Positions 46,613 to 56,323 are shown, counted from the first letter of the stretch. The stretch is 64,000 nt of DNA from Sphingomonadales bacterium 12-68-11 (GCA_002279825.1 NCCV01000005.1:181416-245415); one strand, 5' to 3'. Notes: generated from the letters alone by a model not told the origin. Numbers and translations are program-made.

Positions 46613-47890
46613 CTATCGCGCCCCGAACCCAGTGATGATGGTATGGACGGTCTTCGCGAAGATCAAAGCGTCAAGCCAGGGCGAGAACGCCTTGATATAG
46701 TAGAAATCATATTGAAGCTTGCTGGTAACCTGCTTGATCTCGAAAACGTGGCCTTGATTGACTTGCGCCCAGCCGGTGATGCCGGGTGGGACGATGTGGC
46801 GGTAGCGATAGAAGGGCAACTCCTGTTCGTACCAGCGAGAAAGCGGGACCGCTTCCGGACGCGGGCCGATCCAGCTCATCTCGCCTTTCAGGATGTTGAG
46901 CATCTGTGGCAGCTCATCTATCCGCGAACGGCGCAGGAAGCGGCCGATACGCGTTATCCGAGGGTCGTTGTCCAGCGTGAAGGCGTCGCTGCGGTCATCC
47001 GTCTTCTCTCGTCCCGCGGTCATCGTCCGGAACTTCGCAATCTGAAACACCTCGCCCCGGTATCCCACGCGCGCCTGTCGAAACAACGCCGGACCGGGCG
47101 AGTCCAAGCGAATCAGCAAGGCGACGATGAGAAGGACCGGGAGCAGCAGAATTCCCAGCAGTAGCGCGCTCACAAAATCTACGACCCGGCGTAGGCGCAG
47201 ATAGCCGATAAACGGGATCAGCGAGCCGAAATTGTTCTCGGACAGGTGCTCGATATCCACTCGTCCAACGAGCGATTCGTGCAGTTGCTTGACATGCAAG
47301 ACAGGTATCCCGGCGAGTGCGCAGTCCGCCAGGAACGCTTCCCATTCATCCGGCAGGTCGGCGCGGAAGTCCGCCACCAACAAGTCGAAGGCGCTCTCAA
47401 GCCTGGGGGCATCGAGCGACCCGGTCTGGAGATTGGGGACGTCCTTTAGCAGATCCACGTCGCCGAATGGCACCATCCCGACGCGCAATGGCGGGCCGCG
47501 CGCGGCCATGTACTGGACGAGGTAAAGCCAAATGAGCGTCAGAACTGCGCCGCTGATCAAAAGCGTGCGGCTGTAGTCAATCCGCAGAAGCAGAAAGCAA
47601 GAGAACGTTATCGAAAAACTCACCAGCACCGATGGCAGCGAGTAGAATACGCCTCGGATTCCTGGGTACAGCGTCAGGTTCCTGACGAGATAAATACTTG
47701 CAGCGGCACCGATGAATGTGCCCAGCAGAGCCCAATGGGCCGGTTGCGTCGAGAAGAAGTTCTCGTAAGTTGACGCAAGCAGCGCGGCTGGCGCAATTAC
47801 GGCGAACAGCAAGCCGCCGCCTAGCTGAACGCGGAGCTTGTTCCAGAGATGAGATCGCACGAACGGGTGTGTTGGTCGGGACATCAACAT
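46613..47890 (-). CDS. polyprenyl-phosphate sugar-1-phosphate transferase (initiating enzyme)
   Basis: 425 residues from the ATG at 47890. Several N-terminal helices and a CoA-binding-like linker precede the catalytic domain: RRVVDFVSALLLGILLLPVL (last helix), LDSPGPALFRQARVGYRGEV, FQIAKFRTM, the SRIDELPQMLNILKGEMSWI segment with GPRPE, and PGITGWAQVNQGH. This is the bacterial sugar transferase family (WbaP/WcaJ/GumD type), which starts the repeat unit on undecaprenyl phosphate. The first sugar cannot be told from the sequence. Confidence 0.92.
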   Translation of the reverse strand: MLMSRPTHPFVRSHLWNKLRVQLGGGLLFAVIAPAALLASTYENFFSTQPAHWALLGTFIGAAASIYLVRNLTLYPGIRGVFYSLPSVLVSFSITFSCFLLLRIDYSRTLLISGAVLTLIWLYLVQYMAARGPPLRVGMVPFGDVDLLKDVPNLQTGSLDAPRLESAFDLLVADFRADLPDEWEAFLADCALAGIPVLHVKQLHESLVGRVDIEHLSENNFGSLIPFIGYLRLRRVVDFVSALLLGILLLPVLLIVALLIRLDSPGPALFRQARVGYRGEVFQIAKFRTMTAGREKTDDRSDAFTLDNDPRITRIGRFLRRSRIDELPQMLNILKGEMSWIGPRPEAVPLSRWYEQELPFYRYRHIVPPGITGWAQVNQGHVFEIKQVTSKLQYDFYYIKAFSPWLDALIFAKTVHTIITGFGAR

Positions 47891-48015
47891 GGGTGGCAGC
47901 TTCCCTCGGTTCCCCACTCCGCGCCCAGCCGCGACATTGCGTCGATCTTGCCGGGTTCTACTGTCCGGAGCAAGCAGCCTAGCCTTGCAGTGCGGCTGAA
48001 ATCACCGACCTTGTG

Positions 48016-49158
48016 CTAACTCGCGACCGGACGGGTGTATCCCCGGATCGGTGTTGCGGGAGCGTAAAAGCCGCCAGGCCCGTTGCTGTGCAGGCTCGCA
48101 AGGACGAGAAACAACGGCACCGCGAGTGGAATGAGCGGGACCGGATGAACCAGCGAGCCGGTCAGCAGCGCGACGCCATAGAGCCGGATTGCATCCGCCG
48201 ACATGGCTGGGCGTAGTCCCGCCTGCCGCGCTTGCCAGAGCGGCAGAATGAAAAACGCCAGCATGGCATAAAAGGCGACGACGTAGACCCGGCTGAGATG
48301 GAAGCCGGCCTCGACGAATGATTCACAGAATTCTTCAGAGCAACTGACGGATTTGTACAGGCTTCCCCCTGACAAATCGAGAAAGAAGCTGAGATGCGTA
48401 ATTATAGAATCAAGCTTTACTGCAAAAAGACCAGCAAGGAGATCATAGAAATACAATCCTGCACTTAGAAGGCAAGAAATTGAAATGAACGCTGCCTTGT
48501 TAGATTTCTTGTATAGCAAATACGCAATCGTTGTCACCGGAACAAACGCCACTGCGAACATGCTGCCAGTAGCAAACGCCATGCCGATTAAGGCTGGTGC
48601 CTTCAAGGCCCTACGCCGTCCAGTAGCGGCCCAAGGTATCAGGACTGAAAGGACGAATGCTGTTGTAAGGCTGTCGTTTGTGATCCCATTAAATCGGATG
48701 AAGACGTCCTTAATTGTATGAGACGGAATGACATCGAACTGGAAGTACAAAAATATCTGAATAGCGAACCCGCCGAGGAACAAAAAAAACAGAAGTGCGA
48801 AGTCTGATGCGACCAATTCGACGCTAGGCTTGAAGATGGATAGAAACGCGGCGATGATCGCGATCTGAATAGAACTGCTGATAAGGATGTTTTCAGCCTC
48901 CAGTATCGGATTCGTGAAGTAAAGCGCCACGAGCGTCGCAACTGCGAAGAACAGCCCGAAAAATGAGGGATTGTCGCGCGGGCGAGGCGGAACGAACAGG
49001 ATTAGGATGGACAGAATCTGTACCACCTGCCTGAAAGCGAAAAACCAAGGTGGCGCCGAGATGAAATCGGCGCTCGTCCGGTCGTCACCCCACATCAGGA
49101 GGGAGGCTATCCACGAAGGGGAGAAATATCCGATCAGGAAAAGCTTAGTCCGGTTCAA
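48016..49158 (-). CDS. multi-spanning membrane protein, putative polysaccharide polymerase (Wzy-like)
   Basis: 380 residues with about ten predicted transmembrane helices (VVQILSILILFVPPRPRD, NPSFFGLFFAVATLVALYFT, IQIAIIAAFLSIFKPSVELV, LIPWAATGRRRALKAPALIG). No Wzy_C or known ligase motif is visible. Position between the initiating transferase and the glycosyltransferases, and the general look, are those of Wzy polymerases, which are poorly conserved. Codon use is far more A/T-rich than anywhere else in the window, suggesting transfer from another source, as is common for Wzy genes. Function is inferred. Confidence 0.65.
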   Translation of the reverse strand: MNRTKLFLIGYFSPSWIASLLMWGDDRTSADFISAPPWFFAFRQVVQILSILILFVPPRPRDNPSFFGLFFAVATLVALYFTNPILEAENILISSSIQIAIIAAFLSIFKPSVELVASDFALLFFLFLGGFAIQIFLYFQFDVIPSHTIKDVFIRFNGITNDSLTTAFVLSVLIPWAATGRRRALKAPALIGMAFATGSMFAVAFVPVTTIAYLLYKKSNKAAFISISCLLSAGLYFYDLLAGLFAVKLDSIITHLSFFLDLSGGSLYKSVSCSEEFCESFVEAGFHLSRVYVVAFYAMLAFFILPLWQARQAGLRPAMSADAIRLYGVALLTGSLVHPVPLIPLAVPLFLVLASLHSNGPGGFYAPATPIRGYTRPVAS

Positions 49159-49290
49159 TCCTTGTCTCCACGCGAGTTCGCCATATCGGCGCGGACCCTG
49201 GCGAGGTCCGACAGTTCCTTAGCGCCGCCGCGATCGCTTAGCGCGCCACGCCGAAGCGCGCGGCGCACGCTCATCAGGAGGGGCGACACA

Positions 49291-50376
49291 CTACTCGCCA
49301 ACGGCTGGACTCCTTTGGGGCGTAGCAACAGTCGCCAGGCGCGCACTCCAAGCGCGCTGCTGCAGTGATCGCAAGCCCTGCCGAGCCAAGGGTAGGGCAC
49401 GTTGCATGATCGGTAGCCGCGGGAAGCGTTGCAGGATGGTCGCTAGAGCCCGCGCCGCGAGTGAGTCTCGGCCGATCCGGGAGCGCACGCAGGCGTTGTA
49501 AATGGCTTGCTCGTCGGCATCGCGCACGAACTGGGTCAGGAAGAGCAGAGTTGTGGGGCGAATGTCGGCTTTCGCGTGGCTCGCCAGCGCCGAGGACACC
49601 TCGGACCCGAGGCCAAGGCTTCGGATGGCGTGATCCCAGTTCTGCGTGGCGATCTTCAGGCGGCGCACCGGCCCGGCCTGCGAAAAGGAGTCGTTGTCCC
49701 CCCGCTTGAGCAAGAGCGGGGTCACCAGAATCGCGATTGAGCTCGGATAGCGGGTAAGCACGGCAATCAGGCGTGCCGAATAGCGCCAGCATGTGCCGTT
49801 CGCGTCTTCGAGCAAAGGCACTTGGAGCAGCCGCTCACGCCTGACGATGGTGGCCGAACAAAAGCTGAACAGGCCCTCGGATGTCCGGACGCGGCCGAGA
49901 TAGGCGAACAGGTCGGCGTCATTTGCGATCCGAGTGCGATAGGGTGCGCTGTCGTCCCTCAAGATCGGATAGTTCCGCCGCGGGCGCAAGTTCACGTCGC
50001 AATGGATAGCGGGGACTAGCAGCAAGTCGGGCGCCGCGGTCAGCTCGGCCCTAATTGCTTGTGACCATCCCGGCATGAGCGCGTCATCCGCGCTCAAGGT
50101 CCAGACATAATCCCCGGTGGCAGCGGCCACGGCCTTGTTAAGATCGATGTCAATGTTGCCGTGCTCTGTCGCCACGAGCACCTTGAGATCCGGAAACCGG
50201 TCGCGGCGATAGGCTTCGAGGACGTCGAGAGTGTTGTCGGTCGAACCGCCGTCGAAAACGACGATCTCAATCGGTGCGTGACCTTCATCGACGATCGAAT
50301 CGAGCGTTTCGGGCAGGAACTGCGCAAAGTTGAGCGTCGGAATGACGAACGAGATTGTCGGGGAAGGGGCTGTCAC
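49291..50376 (-). CDS. family 2 glycosyltransferase
   Basis: 361 residues. GT-A fold with the N-terminal nucleotide-sugar site TISFVIPTLNFAQFLPETLD, VVFDGGSTDNTLDVLEAYR, and the Asp-x-Asp-like TLSADDALMPGWSQAIRAE. Cytosolic enzyme adding one sugar to the lipid-linked repeat unit; donor and linkage unknown. C-terminal part (ATQNWDHAIRSLGLGSEVSS) is helical and variable. Directly downstream of the family 4 transferase at 50380, three bases apart. Confidence 0.9.
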   Translation of the reverse strand: MTAPSPTISFVIPTLNFAQFLPETLDSIVDEGHAPIEIVVFDGGSTDNTLDVLEAYRRDRFPDLKVLVATEHGNIDIDLNKAVAAATGDYVWTLSADDALMPGWSQAIRAELTAAPDLLLVPAIHCDVNLRPRRNYPILRDDSAPYRTRIANDADLFAYLGRVRTSEGLFSFCSATIVRRERLLQVPLLEDANGTCWRYSARLIAVLTRYPSSIAILVTPLLLKRGDNDSFSQAGPVRRLKIATQNWDHAIRSLGLGSEVSSALASHAKADIRPTTLLFLTQFVRDADEQAIYNACVRSRIGRDSLAARALATILQRFPRLPIMQRALPLARQGLRSLQQRAWSARLATVATPQRSPAVGE

Positions 50377-50379
50377 GCA

Positions 50380-51495
50380 CTACGCTCCAGTGTCATCCAG
50401 GCCATTCACAATGCCCTGGACGCGGTCGATGAAGGCGGCGCGGCCGAACCGTGCCGCGCTGGCCCGAACCGCTTCGGCGTCCCAATCGATGCTGTCAAAC
50501 CGCGCCACGGCCTCGGCGAGAGCGGGCGCGGATCTTTCGGTAAAAAAGATCGCGTTGCCGGCCCGCCCATGCGTTGCGACGTCGAGCAGGATTTCGCGCA
50601 GCGCCGGCGCCGCATAGCTGATGACCGGCGTGCCGAGGAAAGTCGCCTCGAGCGGGACGAGACTATACTCGATATCCGAAGGAAAGATCAGCGCGCGCGC
50701 CCCTGCCAGTTCGTGGGCTAGGACATCGTCGGGGATGAAACCCAGCACCTCGACATTGGACGGACTGGCGCGCCGGAGCGTTTCAAGCAGGCTGCCCTTG
50801 CCGATAAGCTTCAGGCGGTGGGGGCTGCCCCGGAACGCTTCGATCACGTAGTCCAGTTCCTTCTCCGGCTCGAGCCGGCTGACCAGAACGAAGTAGTCTT
50901 CGGCGGCAGGTGAAGGGGGCGCGATCGTCCGGGCGGCCTCGATGCCTTGCTCATTGAACGGCGGCATCAGGACCGCGCTATCGACGCCCGCGAAATCGAG
51001 CATCGCTCGGCGCGAAGCCTCAGAGATCGAGTAGGTTCGCTGGTAGCGGGCGATCTGGCGCCGCTCGATCGGCCGCATCAGGGCCATGATCGGCGCGAGA
51101 ACTGCGCGCAGGAACCGCGACGCGATGACCTTCTCGGGCTGGTAAAGCCCGCGGTTGGGGTAATTGGAGTAGAGAATGCTCTGGGAACTGTCCCAGTGAG
51201 CATACTTGCCGCATGTGGACGAGTAGGCGATCACGACATCGGCCTTGATGCGCAGAGTAGCCATGAGCAGTGCCGCGAGCGGATAGAGCGCAGTGACGAG
51301 CGCGCGGCTGGCGAACAGCCAGCCCAAGACTGGCGAGACCACCGGCCGGCCCAGGCGGGCTTCCCAGAAGGCGCGTGGGCGAGCGTTCAGGGCGTAGATA
51401 GACGCATCGGGAAAGGCTTCGAGCAACATCTCGCAGACGCGCTCGCCGCCCCCCTGGACGAGGAACTTGTCGTAGACGATGGCTATCGATTTCAC
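50380..51495 (-). CDS. family 4 glycosyltransferase
   Basis: 371 residues from a GTG at 51495 that overlaps the stop of the preceding gene (GTGA). GT-B fold: N-terminal FLVQGGGERVCEMLLEAFPD, the domain linker, then DYFVLVSRLEPEKELDYVIE with the E-x7-E region in LIFPSDIEYSLVPLEATFLG and TPVISYAAP. Transfers a sugar from a nucleotide donor to the growing repeat unit at the inner face of the membrane. Donor unknown; GDP-sugars are a fair guess given the two GMD homologues in the same operon. Confidence 0.9.
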   Translation of the reverse strand: MKSIAIVYDKFLVQGGGERVCEMLLEAFPDASIYALNARPRAFWEARLGRPVVSPVLGWLFASRALVTALYPLAALLMATLRIKADVVIAYSSTCGKYAHWDSSQSILYSNYPNRGLYQPEKVIASRFLRAVLAPIMALMRPIERRQIARYQRTYSISEASRRAMLDFAGVDSAVLMPPFNEQGIEAARTIAPPSPAAEDYFVLVSRLEPEKELDYVIEAFRGSPHRLKLIGKGSLLETLRRASPSNVEVLGFIPDDVLAHELAGARALIFPSDIEYSLVPLEATFLGTPVISYAAPALREILLDVATHGRAGNAIFFTERSAPALAEAVARFDSIDWDAEAVRASAARFGRAAFIDRVQGIVNGLDDTGA

Positions 51496-52391
51496 GCTTC
51501 GTCTTTCGCTGCGCTTTTCGTTTCGAGATGGTGTGCCAACACGTCCCGAGCATACTTGAGCGAAGGCACATGGCCTGCCGGGTAGGGGGTCATGTGCAGA
51601 CGAAGCGGCTGCCACAATTCCGATGGCGTGCGGAAACGGATGTCGCCAGCAAAGCCCCTACGGGCGAAAAAGGCGTTCGCTCCAAATAGACTGCAGGTGA
51701 CCAAGCCATAACCAAACTCGTCAAGGAGATTTGAAAGGGCCTGGAGGCTCGCACCGAAATAGTCGTCCCTTGCCCAACCGCGTGCCTCGTCCTGAGCTAC
51801 CGAAAGAGCCATCGGAACCGGAAACTTGCCGTTATACTCGGCGCAGATCACAGTCGGGCTGGCGCCCGATTTCAGCAAGGCTTCAAGCACATGCAAGTCG
51901 TTCCCATCGATATCGAGCGAAAACAATGCAAGGTCGCTTTCCCCCACCCACGTGCAAACATCGCGATACAGCGCCGCGATATTGCTGGTTCTCGCGAAGT
52001 CCTGGAATAGTTTAAACGTACCCGGCACAGAGTCGGTACCCAGCGCGCCGCGTATCGACTGACAGAATTCCGGATCGGCCTCGACCCACCCGCCCCGCCA
52101 GCCTTGCATCATTAGATGCAGCGTATTGCATTCGGTTCCGTCCTGGAGGCCAATCTCGAGGAACGTCCTGTTGCCGCCAATGCGATCGAAGATTGCCGCG
52201 ATGATGCCGTCCTCGTCGTTCTGCGAGTAGACCTTACATCCGCATAGCGCCAGATTGTCGGGCTGGCGCTCCTCAAGCCCCGCACGCAACACGCGAAGCT
52301 CGGCGATCTTCAGCAGAGCGTTGGTGGAAAACACCGCCGCCATGTACATCCGGTAGTGGTGCCGGAGCTTCGATATCATTCGTTTCAACAT
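51492..52391 (-). CDS. FkbM-like methyltransferase family protein
   Basis: 299 residues from the ATG at 52391, which has a good ribosome site (gaggaccgaagc); an upstream start at 52454 overlaps the previous stop but adds non-protein-like residues. The central part KVYSQNDEDGIIAAIFDRIG, FLEIGLQDGTECNTLHLMMQ, GWRGGWVEADPEF resembles the FkbM-type SAM-binding pattern (E-I-G-x-x-D-G-x-x-x-N-T), and LALFSLDIDGNDLHVLEALL the following strand. In polysaccharide loci these act as sugar O-methyltransferases. The exact family is not certain. Confidence 0.72.
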   Translation of the reverse strand: MLKRMISKLRHHYRMYMAAVFSTNALLKIAELRVLRAGLEERQPDNLALCGCKVYSQNDEDGIIAAIFDRIGGNRTFLEIGLQDGTECNTLHLMMQGWRGGWVEADPEFCQSIRGALGTDSVPGTFKLFQDFARTSNIAALYRDVCTWVGESDLALFSLDIDGNDLHVLEALLKSGASPTVICAEYNGKFPVPMALSVAQDEARGWARDDYFGASLQALSNLLDEFGYGLVTCSLFGANAFFARRGFAGDIRFRTPSELWQPLRLHMTPYPAGHVPSLKYARDVLAHHLETKSAAKDEA

Positions 52392-52450
52392 GCTTCGGTC
52401 CTCAGTTACACGTCGGGCGGAGTCGTGGCAGCCTCGCAGAGTCATGGGGG

Positions 52451-53428
52451 TCATGGATGCGCGTTCTCAGCGCTCAGTTCCGCGTCCACCATCATTTTAA
52501 CCAGTTCATCGAAGGAGACGGCCGGCTCCCAGCCTAGGTCCTCCCGGGCCCTTGCGGCGTCACCGACTATGGGCGCAATCTCGGCCGGACGCACAAGGGC
52601 CGGATCGACAACGACATGGTCGCGATAGTCCAGGGACACCAAGGCAAACGCGCGTTCGCATAGCTCTGCAACCGTATGCGCAAGGCCCGTCGCAACAACG
52701 TAGTCAGCAGGCTGATTGGCGCGCAGCATCATTGCCATGGCGCGAACATAGTCGCCCGCGAAACCCCAGTCGCGCGCGGCACCGAGATCGCCCATGACCA
52801 ACTTGTCTTCCAGCCCACCTTTGATCCGCACCGCGGCGCGAACCACCTTCCTCGTAACGAATCCGTGGCCGCGCCGGGGGCTTTCATGGTTAAAGAGGAA
52901 CGCCGAACAGCAGAAGAGGCCATGTTTCTCACGGTATAGTTTGATGACGTTGTCGGCGAGAATCTTGGCCGCGCCGTAGACGCTGCGCGGAACACGCGGC
53001 GTGGCTTCCGATTGCGGGGAGATGCCGGTACCTGCAAAGACCTCGCTGCTCGACGCTTGGCAAAATCGGATAGGGGCGCCGCTCAGTCTGATCGCATCTA
53101 GCATCTTCAGGACGGCAACGCCGTTTATCTCAGTCACCGATTCCGGATTGCGGTCCATATGCTCGCCAGAACTGAAGGCCGCGAAATTATAGACTTCCGT
53201 CGGTTTATATCGATCCAGGATCGCGACGAACCGCGCCTTGTCGATCAGGTCCCATTCGACGATCTCCAAGCCCGCTTCGGCGTGCCGTCGTGTCGAAGTT
53301 GCCGCAGGTTGCCCCCGCGTCGTGCCGACAACACGGACACCCTCCCTAAGCAACTGATCAGCGAGGTACGAGCCGTCCTGGCCGGTAATGCCCGTGATCA
53401 GGGCAACGCGCCTGGTTGTGTCTATCAT
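52451..53428 (-). CDS. GDP-mannose 4,6-dehydratase-like SDR (second homologue)
   Basis: 325 residues from the ATG at 53428. Extended SDR with [75 protein letters not shown] with the Tyr-x-x-x-Lys, and FLFNHESPRRGHGFVTRKVV. These are the hallmarks of GMD rather than of an ordinary epimerase. A full GMD is present at 56324, so this may be a diverged copy acting on another 6-deoxy intermediate or a GDP-D-rhamnose-type (RMD) reductase. The N-terminal NAD site and catalytic Ser-Glu-Tyr-Lys are intact. Confidence 0.8.
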   Translation of the reverse strand: MIDTTRRVALITGITGQDGSYLADQLLREGVRVVGTTRGQPAATSTRRHAEAGLEIVEWDLIDKARFVAILDRYKPTEVYNFAAFSSGEHMDRNPESVTEINGVAVLKMLDAIRLSGAPIRFCQASSSEVFAGTGISPQSEATPRVPRSVYGAAKILADNVIKLYREKHGLFCCSAFLFNHESPRRGHGFVTRKVVRAAVRIKGGLEDKLVMGDLGAARDWGFAGDYVRAMAMMLRANQPADYVVATGLAHTVAELCERAFALVSLDYRDHVVVDPALVRPAEIAPIVGDAARAREDLGWEPAVSFDELVKMMVDAELSAENAHP

Positions 53429-53474
53429 TTCTTCCCAACCTGTCGATGGATCGCTGCGGCCGATCTTGTGCCGC

Positions 53475-55016
53475 TTACGCTGCCGCCCGGCCCCGTATTT
53501 GTTCGCCTGCCCAGTCACGATAAAGTTGCAGCATTACGCGGCGGGTATCGCCGCGGCCCAACCCGATCGCGACCCCAACTACAACTGCGATCGCGCTGGC
53601 TAGCACCAGCCGCAAAATTGAAGAGTCCGTCAGCAATACGACAAGTGCATGCCCGGCTCCGATGAGCAGCACTCCCGCCAGGATCCCCGGCGTCAAGTCC
53701 TTCAGCAGCCAGCGGGTCGTTAAGCCTTTGAGGATAAACGCGTGGGTTAGCGTCACGTTGGCAACGAAATAGAGGCTCGCCTGCAACAGCCAGCCGATCG
53801 CACCGCCCATAAGCCCGTAGCGCGCAGCCAAGAAGAACATGATCGGCGCGGTCGCCAGGTTGCCGATATTGATGGAGAGCGCCATCCGCTCTTTTCCTGA
53901 AGCAAGCTGAAGGGCATACGGAAAATTCAGCACGCCGTTGCCCGCCGCGCCAATGATCAGCAGCCCGACGATCGGCGCAGTGCTCTCTGCCAGTACCTCG
54001 TCCCCGGTCCAGACATGTAGCAGATCATAGGCATAGAAAAACGAAGACGCCGATATCGGAATCAGAGCGCAAAGGAGCAGCTTGCTTCCTGTACGGTAGA
54101 AGGTGATCAACTCGTCCGCCTTGCCGGCGACCACCAGCCCACTCATGCGCGGATAGATGACGTTGAAGGTCGGGATGAGAAGGACGGTCAGCGCACCCGC
54201 AATGAGGGTGGCCAGCGAGTAGCGTCCGAAATCAGCAAGGCTCACTGCGCCGCTGACAAATATCTTGTCGAGTTGCGACCATAGAATGCCCGTTACAGCG
54301 ACCCCGCTGATCGTCAAAGATTGCGCAAGCAGTCCGCGCAATGTTCGCAGGTCGTGCGCGGTCTCGATGATCGGCCCCAGTTCGCGCCGTGCCGACCGTC
54401 GCATCCAATAGAGAGTCACAACCGCGGCGGCGACTTGCCAGATGAAATACGTCCACAACGATGGATGAATTGCATACAGTAGGATGATCGCGCCAATATT
54501 GCTGACGGTGGCCATTGTAGCGGTGACAAGGTATGATTTGCGAGCGCGCTGGAGCCCAATTAGAATACCTTGATAAAGGCCAAGCGGCCAGCGCAACGCG
54601 GCGACGACGCCCATGAGCCTTATCGACCACTCGATTTCGGTCTGGTCGATCGAGCTGGCCCCGAGCCAGTGCGAGGCAATGAAGGGCGCGCAGGCGACCA
54701 CGACCGCACCGATCAGCAGCGCCACCATCACATAGATCAACTGAAGCGAGCGAACCACTCGACCAACACGGCTCAAGTCCCCATGCGCGACGCCTCGCGC
54801 TACTTCCCGGTTGACAGTGGATCCGAGGCCTAAATCCAGTACGCTGATTGCGACCTGCATCGTCGCAAAAAAGCCGATCAGGCCATAGGACTCGATTCCG
54901 AGCAGCTTGACGAACCATCCGACGGATACGATCGCGATGATTGCCGTCCAGGCCGTCGCCACTACTCCAATGACGATATTGGCACTGATCCCTGAATTCG
55001 ACCTCGCTTCCTGCAT
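53475..55016 (-). CDS. oligosaccharide flippase (Wzx-type)
   Basis: 513 residues with 12-14 transmembrane helices. IVSVGWFVKLLGIESYGLIG and DLGLGSTVNREVARGVAHGD near the N-terminus are typical of the polysaccharide-transporter (MATE-like MOP) superfamily, where the first helices hold G-x-x-x-Y-G-x-x-x-F. It would flip the undecaprenyl-linked repeat unit to the periplasm for polymerisation. Located between the C-methyltransferase and the second GMD-like gene. Confidence 0.9.
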   Translation of the reverse strand: MQEARSNSGISANIVIGVVATAWTAIIAIVSVGWFVKLLGIESYGLIGFFATMQVAISVLDLGLGSTVNREVARGVAHGDLSRVGRVVRSLQLIYVMVALLIGAVVVACAPFIASHWLGASSIDQTEIEWSIRLMGVVAALRWPLGLYQGILIGLQRARKSYLVTATMATVSNIGAIILLYAIHPSLWTYFIWQVAAAVVTLYWMRRSARRELGPIIETAHDLRTLRGLLAQSLTISGVAVTGILWSQLDKIFVSGAVSLADFGRYSLATLIAGALTVLLIPTFNVIYPRMSGLVVAGKADELITFYRTGSKLLLCALIPISASSFFYAYDLLHVWTGDEVLAESTAPIVGLLIIGAAGNGVLNFPYALQLASGKERMALSINIGNLATAPIMFFLAARYGLMGGAIGWLLQASLYFVANVTLTHAFILKGLTTRWLLKDLTPGILAGVLLIGAGHALVVLLTDSSILRLVLASAIAVVVGVAIGLGRGDTRRVMLQLYRDWAGEQIRGRAAA

Positions 55017-55022
55017 TGCGGT

Positions 55023-56261
55023 CTAAAGAGTCACGATTTCGAACGTCGGCAGCGGGAACACCAGCTTGCGACCCTTCAGCGACGGAAGCGATTCGAAAAA
55101 CGGCCGGAAATGCCAAGGAAGCACGAACAGATAGTCGGGGTTGAGAGCCAGCACGTCCGCCTCTGAGGAAAGCGGGATCAGCGATCCCGGCGTGAACGCG
55201 CCGAACTTGTCTTCGTTGACTTCCCCGATCGCGGTGATGTGGCTGGAGTTAATGCCGTATTCCTGAAGCAGCACGTTGCCCTTGGTCGAAGCACCGAGGC
55301 CATAGACAGTCTCGCCAGCGGCTTGGGCCCGCGCGAAGAACGCCATCGTCGCGGCGCGCGATTCCTCGACGCGGTCCTTGAACGCCTCGTAGACGGCCTC
55401 ATTGTCGAGGTTCAGCGCGGCCTCGTCGGCACGGATCCTGTCGAGGTTCGCATCGTTCGGCTGGCGGTCGCTGGCGGTCTTGGCGGCTACCACCGAAAAG
55501 CTGCCGCCATTGATGTCGTTAAACTCGACGTCGATTACCTTCAGGCCAGCCTCGCGGGCGATCCGTTCGATCTGCCTGAGAGCGTAGAATTCCAGATGCT
55601 CGTGACAGATCGTATCGAACGAATTGGCCCGCAGCATGGCGGGCAGATAGCTCTGCTCGAACACCCAGATGCCATCGTCGGCCAGCGTCCCGGCAACTTC
55701 CCGCGCGAACTGCGCCGGATCCTCGAGATCGTAGAACATCGAGAACGAGGTCACGACCTTGGCCTTCCGGCCGCCGAGCGGGCCGCTGATCGCGGCCGCG
55801 GAGAAGAAATCGGGCACCAAGGTCACATGGGCAGGGTAATACTCGCGAAACTTGCTGCCGGTCGGATCGACCCCGAACAACTGATAGCCTTCGTCTGGAT
55901 AGGCCTTGAGCGAGGTCGCATCGTTGCTGCCGATGTCGATGACGACGTCGCCGGGCTCAAGGATGCCCATCTCGACGATCGTGCGGATCTTGCCCTGCAA
56001 ATGCCGCACCATCGAGGCGTTCAGACCCGAGCGATAGCCATAATTGTCGCCATACATCTGCGACACGTCGTAGGATTGCCGCAGCTGTACCAGCCCACAA
56101 CCGTCAGCGGCCGAACACCGGACCAGCTCGACCGGGCCCGCATCCACATTCTGCTCGCGTGACTTCGGGAAGACGCCGGTGAGGGCCTGGACGCCCAGGT
56201 CCATCACGGAAGTGAACTCGGTGCCGCCGCACAGGCGGCAGGCAGAAGCTTCGGTATACAT
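55023..56261 (-). CDS. NovU/TylC-type sugar C-methyltransferase
   Basis: 412 residues from the ATG at 56261, with a gaggtg ribosome site (an ATG at 56303 is an alternative). Three-domain organisation of the TylC3/NovU family: N-terminal zinc-like domain with Cys pattern CRLCGGTEF, SAADGCGLVQLRQS; a SAM-binding methyltransferase domain (VVIDIGSNDATSLKAYPDEG, FSMFYDLEDPAQFAREVAG, QSYLPAMLRANSFDTICHEH); and the C-terminal domain (GLGASTKGNVLLQEYGIN, LPWHFRPFFE). Such enzymes methylate C-3 or C-5 of 4-keto-6-deoxy nucleotide sugars to give branched sugars. It lies next to gmd, so the substrate may be GDP-4-keto-6-deoxymannose. Confidence 0.85.
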   Translation of the reverse strand: MYTEASACRLCGGTEFTSVMDLGVQALTGVFPKSREQNVDAGPVELVRCSAADGCGLVQLRQSYDVSQMYGDNYGYRSGLNASMVRHLQGKIRTIVEMGILEPGDVVIDIGSNDATSLKAYPDEGYQLFGVDPTGSKFREYYPAHVTLVPDFFSAAAISGPLGGRKAKVVTSFSMFYDLEDPAQFAREVAGTLADDGIWVFEQSYLPAMLRANSFDTICHEHLEFYALRQIERIAREAGLKVIDVEFNDINGGSFSVVAAKTASDRQPNDANLDRIRADEAALNLDNEAVYEAFKDRVEESRAATMAFFARAQAAGETVYGLGASTKGNVLLQEYGINSSHITAIGEVNEDKFGAFTPGSLIPLSSEADVLALNPDYLFVLPWHFRPFFESLPSLKGRKLVFPLPTFEIVTL

Positions 56262-56323
56262 GCTAGGCACCTCAGAATGTTTGCAACTTTGGGTTTCGGC
56301 CAACGCGACTCAGGGGGCGCCGC

